The notes under the pieces are model-generated. The model searched no databases and was not told the DNA's origin. It was given only the letters and a program-made list of their open reading frames with translations. Shown piece by piece: positions 45,741-55,800 of a stretch of 64,000 nucleotides of DNA (its first letter is position 1; each line of letters starts with the position of its first letter). Origin of the DNA: Siphonodentalium dalli (lineage: Eukaryota; Mollusca; Scaphopoda; Gadilida; Siphonodentaliidae); the NCBI GenBank assembly GCA_032622095.1, contig CP136067.1, positions 122,797,030 to 122,861,029 of the forward strand, read 5' to 3'. A program made the translations under genes and the position numbers.

Positions 45741-46000
45741 TTAACCCTTTCATGACTGGAGCTTCCTGAAATTTTGCGAAAACCCTGTGTCAATGCATTC
45801 ACTTATATATACAAGTCTCTAGAAGAGAGTCCCGCATATATAAGAGAATACATTGGCCTAATATTTACCTTGACCGTGTAAGCCAGTGCACTCTCTTATA
45901 TATGCGAGGCTCCCTATGGGAGACTCGCATATACAAGAGAATGCGCTGGCATGGGATCTTTAATGCTGCACCAGTGCAGCTCCCGTCACAAAAGGGTTAA
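45741..46000. mobile_element. Family C copy in triplication, unit 1
   Basis: TTAACCCTTTCATGACTGGA to CCCGTCACAAAAGGGTTAA. The right end has CACAAAAGG instead of CATGAAAGG, a variant shared with unit 2. Confidence 0.8.
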
Positions 46001-46219
46001 TCTTCATATACATGTACCCCATTATATTGCCGGAGATAACTTATATTGAATGCCTTACTTTGACTCGGTCTGAGGTACATATTTATTTCTGAACTGAGAT
46101 CCTGGAGACAGTCTTGAAAACTTACACCATATTGAGCTACCATGTCATTGATTTTATCATATTTCCGTCCTTTTATTGATCTCGGATTAACATATTGTAA
46201 AAAAATTTGAAATGTTTAT

Positions 46220-46481
46220 TTAACCCTTTCATGACGGGAGTTGCGCTGGTGCAGCATTAAAGATCCTGTGCCAGACCATTCTCTGATATATGCGAGTCTC
46301 TCATAGGGAGCCTCACATATATAAGAGAATGCACTGGCTTACAAGGTCAAGGTAAATATTGTAAGGCCAATGTATTATCATATATAGTGGCTCCCTATGG
46401 GAGACTCGCATATACAAGAGAATGCATTGGCACAGGATCTTAAATGCTGCACCAATGCAGCTCCCGTCACAAAAGGGTTAA
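46220..46481. mobile_element. Family C copy in triplication, unit 2
   Basis: TTAACCCTTTCATGACGGGA to CCCGTCACAAAAGGGTTAA. The left end differs from unit 1 (GTTGCGCTGGTGCAGC instead of TTCCTGAAATTT), so the units have exchanged or inverted arms. Confidence 0.8.
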
Positions 46482-46697
46482 TCTCCATATACCCCATTAT
46501 ATTGCCGGAGATAACTTATATTGAACGCCTTACTTTGACTCAGTCTTAGGTCAATATTTATTTCTGAATGAGATCCTGGAGACAGTCTCGAAAACTTACA
46601 CTATATTGAGCTACCATGTCATTGATTTTGTCATATTTCCGTCCTTTTATTAATCTCGGATTATTAACATATTGTAAAATTCTGTGAAATGTTGTAT

Positions 46698-46960
46698 TTA
46701 ACCCTTTCATGAAGGGAGCTGCGCTGGTAAAGCATTAAAGATCCTGTGCCAGAGCATTCTCTCATATATGCGAGTCCCCCATTGGGAGCCGCGCATCTAT
46801 AAGATAATGCACTGGCTTACACGGTCAAGGTAAATATTGTAATGCCCAAGTATTCTATTATATATGAGAGGCTCCCTATGGGAAACCAGCATATATAAGA
46901 GAATGCATTGGCACAACGTATTCACAAAATTTCAAGAAGCTCCAGCCATGGAATGGTTAA
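46698..46960. mobile_element. Family C copy in triplication, unit 3
   Basis: The left end is like unit 2; the right end reads AGCTCCAGCCATGGAATGGTTAA, like the left end of unit 1 reversed. More diverged inside (GCCGCGCATCTATAAGATAA). Confidence 0.76.
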
Positions 46961-47072
46961 AGATTTTTATCTTGTCAAATGTTGTCCACAAATCCAGATA
47001 TAAAGTGTCTCTAATATAATGGAAAATTTGTGCTTTATTTTGCTTAGATATCATTGTCACTGGCCAAGTTGT

Positions 47073-47425
47073 TAAAGTGATGTGAAACACTCCGGTAGGG
47101 TGATCAAATAGAAATGGAGTATAATCTTGCTCAAAGTAGTTATTTTTACAAATAGTATATAAAAATTAACAACACATGCCATCATTCTTATATATTAATT
47201 AAATTCAGTGACTCTCAAAATCATTTTCAATAGTTTATCGACAACAGTTGCGCCCCGAATCAAGATGTCAATATTTACAATTGAGTGTAGCTCAGGCATG
47301 GTATGGTCGATTTGCTTGAGATTATCGGCGATGTTAGTAGAATGCTACATTTCTCGTTGGCATTGCGCCTGATACTAAATTATCAGTTTCACGCACCCGA
47401 ACAAGTCCAAATAAGTCTTTAAAAC
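47073..47425. repeat. Family I, copy 2
   Basis: GTGATGTGAAACACTCCGGT through CACGCACCCGAACAAGTC, matching 31793-32165 apart from a deletion near 47290. Confidence 0.62.
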
Positions 47426-47584
47426 AAAATCGATTCTGAAATTAATGTACATGTATTGCCCAATGGATATCAAACTCAAAGTGTTGAATTCTGGAGAAAT
47501 GCTATGGCAATCATCTCAAGGATATTTTGATTTAGCATATGGTATGCGCACAAACATTCTTGTTTTCACAGGTTTAGATTAATA

Positions 47585-47736
47585 CAAGCCTTGAAATAGG
47601 GTGTCTGTCATTTGCAGAATGAGGTCCCCAGAGGGTGAATTTAGTGATGCTACCCCGCATAGCGGGCTAGCATCACCAAATTCACCCTCTGGGAACCTCA
47701 TTCTGCAAATGACAGACACCCTATTTCAAGGCTTGT
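47585..47736. mobile_element. Family A minimal form: one almost perfect 152-base hairpin
   Basis: ACAAGCCTTGAAATAGGGTG pairs with its complement CACCCTATTTCAAGGCTTGT, and the arms continue with one or two mismatches to the centre at CCCCGCATAGCGGG. Only two of the usual four arms exist and the spacer is absent. The arms are far more alike than in the longer copies. Confidence 0.85.
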
Positions 47737-47739
47737 TTA

Positions 47740-49016
47740 GATGAATATTGATACAGGGATTTTTTTTTTTCAATGCTTGTGTTAGTCATTGGAATTTCAT
47801 TAGAAGCAATCCCTTACTAATCCTCCATATTAATGAATTCATGCATTTTTCTCATTAATATTATCATTCATGAAATTGTGTCCGAAGTATTATTTTGTGT
47901 ACATGTTAAGAATAATTTATTCGGTTTTAATAAATTTTTATATATTTTTTTGTTAGCAAATATTGTACTTGTTAACCCCTGGTGCAAAACCCCTCAGCTT
48001 ATCTTCTTAAAGGAATTAGTTTGTCAAAATAATTTTTTTTATCATCATAGTACTAATTATATATGTCTAACAGACCCAATTTGCCAAGAAAATTCAAAAT
48101 CGAGCAGATACCGGTAGTATTTTTATTATTATGATATAAAAAACATCGCGGAAGTATCCGAAGTGCAAGTCACATTAGTGCGATCATATGACCACAACGC
48201 AGTCACATGACCGATCAGCTCCATCGCCGCGGTAAGTTAATTGATTTGCTTACCAGTGACAGCGGTGGTTGGAGCATTATTCCGCCAATCGCGTAACGAG
48301 TTGATAAATTACGTATACAGATATATATCGCAGTCGCCGGTTAATTACCTTTATATGATAACTAGCGATCATTGAATAAAACTGCGCTTATTATGAACTG
48401 GATTTGCTAGAATGTTAGATTATATAATGAATAATGGTGGCCAAAATGTACTTTGAAGTGATAAAAGTTGTGTGAAATGAGATTAATTTATGCAGAAATG
48501 CAATGAGCAAGCAGAATTTCGTGCGAAACTAAATTGAACTGTTTCTGAAAGAATGCAAGTTGGGCGTTCTGGCTTCTTCAAATTTTGGAAGCTAGTTTAT
48601 ACACTAGTCTCATTCCGTTGTGCGATATAGGAGTACAATTAAACACAAATGGGGGTTTGATTAAAAAGGTTATGGTTATTATACTAGTACATGCATCATG
48701 ATGTCTTATATTCATCACAATAATGTTCCTGTCTGTTTCTGTGTCTGACCGGCCACTTATTTTGAGCCTTGGTGATCTGTATTTGGCATGGTGGCATTCG
48801 AATATTTGAATAATTGAGAACTTGGAAATAACTTACAACGAACAACAAATGAAACACCTGATAGATAGTTCTGTCTAGTGTTTTATAACGTTTGGGAGCT
48901 TCTTATTACAAAGTTGATGCGATCCATTGTATAGTGCAACAATTTCGCCGGTTGACACTGCATGATGAATAGTCGCTGAGTGACTATCGATGCAATCTAT
49001 ATATACACCGCGCGCG
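47740..49016. other. Intergenic, no gene recognised
   Basis: At 48190-48236 TCACATGACC and CCATCGCCGCG|GTAAGT look like an E-box followed by a possible donor, but no coding partner was found. The open frame at 47833-48117 has a composition expected of AT-rich noise. Confidence 0.4.
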
Positions 49017-49099
49017 CACAGATTCCGCATTTTAGTATCGGCTGACTACGATTACGTAATCGTAGTCGGCACTATAACTCTGGCTCCGAATCTGTGTTT
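49017..49099. repeat. Palindrome with 24-bp perfect core containing ATTACGTAAT
   Basis: GACTACGATTACGTAATCGT plus AGTC (49044-49067) is a perfect palindrome. It is flanked by a wider inverted pair CACAGATTC / GAATCTGTG (49018 and 49090). The centre ATTACGTAAT matches the binding consensus of PAR-type bZIP factors. A TATATATA lies 40 bases to the left. It could be a regulatory site or a tiny foldback element. Confidence 0.6.
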
Positions 49100-49300
49100 T
49101 TAATTTGTTCGCCCACAACTACGTCATTCGTAGTTTAAGTCATGGAAATCTCCGAATATCATGGTATTATTTATAAATTTTTCGGCTTACTTATTATGCG
49201 ATCGGAATGGGACTTGGGTCATTTTAATCACAACCGTGAGGGCTTTCCGATTGTGTTTCGTAGTTTCTAGACCGAATAAATCCTTTAAGTATTGATAGGA

Positions 49301-49382
49301 TTAACCCTCGATGGTTGAACTTATTATCTGAACTTTTCCTAAGGGAAATACTCGTCCATGAGTATTTAGCAAAGAAAGGGTT
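49301..49382. mobile_element. Family E, short copy with internal deletion
   Basis: TTAACCCTCGATGGTTGAAC joins to TTATTATCTGAACTTTTCCT and AAAGAAAGGGTTA. Only about 80 bases remain. Confidence 0.58.
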
Positions 49383-50559
49383 ATCATTCATGCTACGCAT
49401 TCAGCCCTAGTTGTTGACAATACACAAAGTTATAAGCTAATTTTGAGTGATTGAGGAATCTTTTTGGTTCACTGAAAAAGCCTACTACATGTCTTTAAGA
49501 CATGCATGCAACCTGTTATTTAAAACATTGGGGAAATCAAGCACCAATCTTTTTTTGTTTTGTTAACTGTTTATTAGTTCTAAACATAAAAAACATGTGG
49601 AAGTAAACATTGTTAAGAACAGTTGCAAACACGCTTCAGTTTGACTAAAGGTAAACAAACAATAACTTTAAAATGGAAGCTTATATTGGACATTTCGTCG
49701 GCTGAGAGCTATAATGTTCCAATTTTTTAGCAGGAAAAAGAGATATTTGTATCGTATATATAGCATTTCCTATCCGAAATCACAAGCTATCTTGTATAAT
49801 ATATACCAAATTTGAGTGACAGGCTATGGAAATCTATTCTGTCTCCGAAATTAAATTTTCCATCAGTGTTATATTGTTCTAACTTCCACTGTGGACTAAC
49901 GAATTGATATAATTTTTACCATGTGATAAAATAAAATAAATTTCAGTGCTAGAATGTTGCATCTCCAACCGTCAGTAAAAACAAAACTAAATTGGCAGAG
50001 TGCCAGTGAAGTTACTGGTTGGAAAGAGTGCTTTCTTACCCCTAGATATGATTTTGTATTTACTTTTACATGATTTAAAAACTCAGAAATCATTATAGTA
50101 TTTAAGGGTAAAAGCATAAATTGTTCTACATGTATCGCCAAACATGCTTCAGCAAATAGCAAGCAGAATACTGACATTTAAACCAAGATAATTCAAACTG
50201 ATTGGAAATAGATCATAGCACTGAGCGGACGATTTGTGTGCCAAGCAGAGATCATCAACAGCAAACATCATATCCATTTGGCACAACCTGACTAAAACAC
50301 AATCAATTCTTCTATTGTACAAAGAAATAAGAGAATGTAATAGGAGTATACTATATATAGTCCAAGTTTCCCTCAATGTAAACCAGATAGAGAAATTAAT
50401 TGGGATAATACTGGTTTATGTCGAAGTATGATTTCCGTACTTATGTATAGCAGACTTTATGCCCAGATCCAGTGGCGGAATTTTTTTCCATCAATTTTAA
50501 TTGACTTTTAATCATACAAGTCAACACAAAATGCTACATTTATCGGAAAGAGTGATATA
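49383..50559. other. Intergenic, no gene recognised
   Basis: Unremarkable AT-rich DNA. Minus-strand open frames at 49896-50376 show no recognisable domain and no splice context. Confidence 0.4.
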
Positions 50560-50772
50560 CAGTAATGCCGTAATTAATCAACCTCTTAACCTCAGCAGAA
50601 TTATGGGTAACTTTTCAGGATTTAGTTGGAAATATGGCTTGTTGCCATTAGTCAGAAAGCTCTCGGGGAGAGCTTTCCGATGAATGGCAACAAGCCATAT
50701 TTCTGACTAAATCCTGAAAAGTTACCCATAATTCTGCTGTGGTTAAGGAGTCGATTACTTAGAGCATTACTG
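50560..50772. mobile_element. Family B, full-length copy
   Basis: CAGTAATGCCGTAATTAATC to AGAGCATTACTG, TA-flanked, with both arms complete and meeting at AGCTCTCGGGGAGAGCTTTC. Confidence 0.8.
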
Positions 50773-50825
50773 TACACAGAACACATTTGTTCCTATTCGT
50801 TAGTTTATGGCACGTGTGCAATGGC

Positions 50826-51220
50826 CAAGCCTGGAAATAGTGTGTCTGATATTTGCAGAATGAGGTCCACAGAGGGTGAATTTAGTGATGCTATCCCGCA
50901 CAGTGGGCTACCTCAGCACATTCTGGGGACCTCATTCTGCTTAGGCCTCATTTCTGGGAAGTATCTCCTGTCTCAAATTAAAACATTTTTAGTTACTTTT
51001 ACCTTTCTATTCAGTTTCTATATCCCCAAATTTGGAGAAGATAAAATGCATAATCGAGGTGACTAATGGGTGAACATCACCAACTTCAACTAGGGAACTT
51101 CAATTTGATCCCAGGTCTCCCATAGTTGAGGACTAAGCACAATGTGCAGGATAGCGTTACTAAATTCACCCTCTAGGGACCTCATTCTGCAAATGTCAGA
51201 CACACTAACTCCAGACTTGG
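50826..51220. mobile_element. Family A, copy with damaged third arm
   Basis: CAAGCCTGGAAATAGTGTGT to CAGACACACTAACTCCAGAC. The third arm is shortened (AAGCACAATGTGCAGGATAG). Confidence 0.72.
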
Positions 51221-51488
51221 CAATGGCATAAAGATAGAATGAGAAGCTGAAGACCTTGAGTGTTATTGTTCCATGATCACAAGAGTGCCATACTATCGGA
51301 CAGTAACAAATGTGCAGTTCGGTGTTTATTACATGCCCGACCGATATATCCTAACTGACGTTATCCAGATAATTTGTTCATTTTTTCTTATCTGGCTATG
51401 TTTGATGATGGTTTTCTTGTAAAGTTCCGGTTTCATTGTCGACCTCAACGTCATTCACATCCGTTAGCATCAACATGTGCGGAATGCC

Positions 51489-51743
51489 TTAACCATTCCA
51501 TGATTGGACCTTCCTGAATTGTTATGAAAACCCTATTCCAAAGCATTCTCTTATATATAAGAGTCTCCCATAGGGAGCCTCGCATATATAAGAGAATACA
51601 TTGGCATAACAATATTTACCTTGACCTTGTATATCAGTGTATTCTCTTGAGGCTCCCTATGGGAGACTCGCATTTATAAGAGAATGCACTGGCACAGGAT
51701 CTTTAATGTTGCACCAACGCAGCTCCCGTCATGAAAGGGTTAA
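51489..51743. mobile_element. Family C copy
   Basis: TTAACCATTCCATGATTGGA to CCCGTCATGAAAGGGTTAA; the second hairpin has lost part of its left arm (TATTCTCTTGAGGCTCCC). Confidence 0.75.
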
Positions 51744-51819
51744 GGAGTTAATAGGATTCTTTGGTTGTATAAGTGATATCACTTACTCGCGGTGAATCCG
51801 CCATTTGGTCTCCGGAGGT

Positions 51820-52262
51820 CAAAGTTAACAAGTAGCATCTATTTTTAGCATATGACTCCAGTCTGGGAATTCCCAAAATAAAATGGCAACAGGTCGTTAC
51901 AGAATCGCAGGTGCGAGAACTTCATAAAACTAATTAAACACTCACCCTGGATACGTACAATACGTAGGTTTCGCACAGTAGATGGATTGGATGTATCACG
52001 TATGTTTTTGAGTTATTTTTTTAATGCAAGAACTCGCTATTTATCAGTAACTTATGGGAAGTTCGTTGACAAAAAAGGGCGTCTGAATGTCTGCATCGTC
52101 ACCAGATCCTAACTCTATAGATGACATGGCCACAAAACAATTCTTAAACACGTAGTGGCACTCAGGATAAATGAAATTAAGCCATAAAATGTTGATAAAA
52201 AATTCTCGCACTCAGCTGTCGAATGTTTTACAAATGGATGCTACTTCTCAACTTTTACCTTT
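51820..52262. mobile_element. Possible element with GTMAAAGTT inverted ends
   Basis: GTCAAAGTTAACAAGTAGCA (51828) is the inverse of the segment ending TGCTACTTCTCAACTTTTAC (52258), about 27 bases per arm with few mismatches. No clear target duplication. Confidence 0.45.
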
Positions 52263-52366
52263 TACCGGCTTTTACCGGTGGGTTGGATAAAAATCTAGGA
52301 ATCGGACCATATTGAACCATCGGCCATCTTGAAAATCGCGAACCAGTAATAAGGCTTATTTCTCTG

Positions 52367-52578
52367 CTAACCCTTTCTATACTAAATACTCATTGACAAG
52401 TTATTATCTCAACATTTCCCACCAAAGAATATGAATCCTTCTGCAGTTGTATCAGCTTTTCAGATCTGCCTGTCGTCTGCTCTTATTACCTGAACACCCC
52501 TCCAGATGAATAATAGACCACTCCAATGCATACTTTTATGACTGAGTGGGAGAATCCATTTAGTACAGAAAGGGTTAA
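52367..52578. mobile_element. Family E copy
   Basis: The left end is CTAACCCTTTCTATACTAAA; the right end AGTACAGAAAGGGTTAA is intact. The inner palindrome is partly deleted. Confidence 0.7.
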
Positions 52579-52726
52579 TTATCTCAACGTCACAGCTAAT
52601 GAAGAATTATGCCATTCCGAAGCATACTTTAACATCACTGTTACTGACATTGAAAAAGTTCCAATTTGTTTTTGTGATAAACATGCCTTCTAACACAACA
52701 GTCTAATGCCGTTGAATACTAATGAT

Positions 52727-52882
52727 TTAATGGTCTCCTGTCGCTTTTTCATTTTTCTCCAATATCAAGTCCATATAGGCACAATCGATCAGATCTGATT
52801 GTTTCACATTTAATTTTTCCATGATATCGATCGCTATTTTCTGGCCGTCTTCTTCAGTCTGGTCTTCTTTGAAAAGGCAAAC
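52727..52882 (-). CDS. CYTH exon 4: C-terminus and stop
   Basis: Acceptor CTATTCTAG, then V129-C-L-F-K-E-D-Q to H179 and TAA (52729-52727). Contains D-L-I-D-C-A-Y-M-D-L-I-L, the conserved terminal helix of CyaB-like CYTH proteins. No AATAAA was found close downstream. Confidence 0.86.
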   Translation of the reverse strand, partial: VCLFKEDQTEEDGQKIAIDIMEKLNVKQSDLIDCAYMDLILEKNEKATGDH

Positions 52883-55800
52883 CTAGAATAGAATGCAGAA
52901 AGTTTAAATGTTTATGAAAAACAGACTTCAATATCTCTTACAAAAAGGTGATCCTAAACCTGCCTGTGAATTAAAACATTTCTCCAAATGTGGACTGTAG
53001 GGTGTGCCGATTGATGCAAATGTGAAATCTAAGATGGCTGCCAGTGGCCATGTTTTTCAGCAATCACAGGTTGCCGTGGTGACATTGGTGGTAAATATCT
53101 GTGCCAAGTTTCATAGAAATTGACCAGAAAATGACGTATAAGCTTGTGAAAAATTGTCTCCCGAAACGGTGACTTCATTTGGAGAAGGGGGCTTTGTAGA
53201 AGTATATTATATGGATAAAATACTGGTGCATTGTCTCATAACTGAGCTGCATACAAAAAACAAATCTAAAAAAAAACTCTTAAATAATAACAATAATTTT
53301 TATATAGCACTTTATCCCAGATGGCCCAGAGTGCTTACATTCCTACTAGTTCCCTGCCCTCTATCACACGTGATACACACATACATCTATACACACATCA
53401 TCGGCCTACACACGAGAGATGATGACATAAGATTAACACACACATGTACATAAAAATCATTAACATCTGAGATAACTTCCCCATAGTGAACACAGAATAA
53501 TTAACTCTTTAACCCTTTCAGTGCCAAGTCCGATTTTTGTATCAACCCATATTTCCTTGATCATTTTTCAAATTTATTGATTATAATAATGTGATACATT
53601 GAAAGAAAGAGCTCTTTCCATCAATGTATCACATTATTATAATCAATAAATTTGAAAAATGATCAAGGAAATATGGGTTGATACAAAAATCGGACTTGGC
53701 ACTGAAAGGGTTAACACAGATTTGAATTCGGTCAGAGATGCAAATCTTGTGTCGTGTCTCAGTGAGTTCCAAACATTTGGAGCATACGAATCAAATGCTC
53801 TATCACCATTGGTTTTCAAATTTTTTGATGGAATATCCAATATAGAGCTTGTGTCTTTGACCTCAGGTTCACATAAAGTGGAACATACATGCTTAAAAGT
53901 TTATCAAAATATTGAGTTGATACAGGGAGAATGCTTGAACTGGATTCTGAATTTTTTATAACAGAATGACGCACATTTGTAGTCTAAAGTTGAAATATAA
54001 GCTCAAATTGGCACAAAATCAACAAAATTCAAAGTTGAAAAATTATGTCGACAAGGACCATAACTGCGGAAAAAATGGGCAGACCGAACCCAAATTCGAA
54101 CTTTATCTGTATTTTCATATGAGTAATCCATATACCAAATTTGAAAACAAAGAGAGAACTACATTTTATAATTATAGTCATGAAAATTTCAAGTTTCGTA
54201 GCCCCCCTCGCATTTTCAATTTCTATATATCAAATTGACAGGTGTCATCTGCCATTGTCACGGTATGGAAACTATTCTGTTTACAAATGATGTCATGATG
54301 TCGGGCGACAGTTCGAGTCACCAAATTTAAAGAATGGCTGTGTTGTGATGTGGGAAGAGACACTTCTTACAGGGATAGAGCTGGTCACTACCAAGTGTAA
54401 CCAAGCGCAATGACCAATCAGATGCAAACATTTTAAGCAAAAGCAAAATTACAGTAATGCCCTAAATAATCGACTCCTTAACCACAGCAGAATTATGGGT
54501 AATTTTTCAGGATTTAGCCGGAATTATGGCTTGTTGCCAATCATCGGAAAGCTCTCACAGAGCTTTCTGATGAATGGCAACAAGCCATATTTCTGACTAA
54601 ATCCTGAATAACTAACATAATTTGATTATTTAAATCCTGAAAAATTACCCATAATTCAATTATTTAGGGCATTATTGTATATCAATATAAGGCCTAAAAA
54701 AATAGTGATGTTTCAGGTTTCAGGGGGGGGGGGATTAGGGGAGGGAGGGCAGAATTTTTGTTTATGGAGTATAATAATTCCAACTATATGCCCCATGCAG
54801 CACAAATGCTATAACAGGACACAATGAGCAAATTATTGTAGGTATTTGGAGGGATAATTTTTTATAAAAAATGATCGCGACATCAACTGCCGGTTGAATT
54901 GGCCTGTATACACAAGGGCGCCACCATCTTAAAACACTGACTTCCGATTTGAATAATTCAGATTAGCATCTGATCAGCACAGATTCACTATGGTTCGAGA
55001 TCTATAAACACAATTTTTATGGTTTTCGGTTTTTGTGCAAGTTTATTCTTTAGTGGGGGTTACCGGAAATATCACTATTTTTGTTCAGCGTAATTAATAA
55101 AATTGTGGTTGACTAATATTACATGCTAGTACATGTACCTCAAGTTCCATAAAGCTGCCGAGACCCTCGACATCATCAACATGGATTCGAGTATGGCCCA
55201 CATTGTAGAACCACCTGGTTTTTTTCACAATACCAAGTACACCACAACATTTTGTCAGAACAGTCTGTGAGAGAGAAAACACATCAGCAACATTGATATG
55301 TACACATTCAAATAATATAACAGAATCTATGAGCCATTATATCATGATTTAACCATTTCATGACGGGAGCTGCGCTGGTGCAGCATTAAAGTTCATGTGC
55401 CAGTGCAATCTCTTATATATGCGAGTCTCCCATAGGGAGCCTCGCATATATAAGAGAATGCACTAACAAGGTTAAGGTAAATAGTGTTAGGCCAATGTAT
55501 TCTCTTATATATGGGCAGCCCTTGAAAAATGTCCCACGGCAAATTTAGTGCTGTGGCCTGTTGATTCCACATGTTGCCGTGGTCAATTTCAACGACTGCT
55601 GTGGGAGACTCACATATATACTGGCAAGAGAATGCATTGGGACAGGGTGGGAGACTCACATATATACTGGTAAGAGAATGCATTGGGACAGGGTGGGAGA
55701 CTCACATATATACTGGTAAGAGAATGCATTGGGACCGGGTGGAGACTCGCATATATACTGGTAAGAGAATGCATTGGGACAGGGTGGAGACTCACATATA

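Larger units (their letters stand above)
45665..46960. repeat. Tandem triplication of a ~479-bp unit that contains a family C MITE
   Basis: Three MITEs start at 45741, 46220 and 46698 (steps of 479 and 478). The spacers between them are also alike (ATATTGAGCTACCATGTCAT, TTTCCGTCCTTTTATT, CCGGAGATAACTTATATTGA), as is sequence before the first. So the unit is MITE plus about 220 bases of host sequence, duplicated after insertion. Confidence 0.85.

Noticed and set aside
48190-48245. Promoter and first exon of a third gene
   Set aside because: E-box and donor-like sequences are present, but no acceptor exon with coding sequence could be linked to them.
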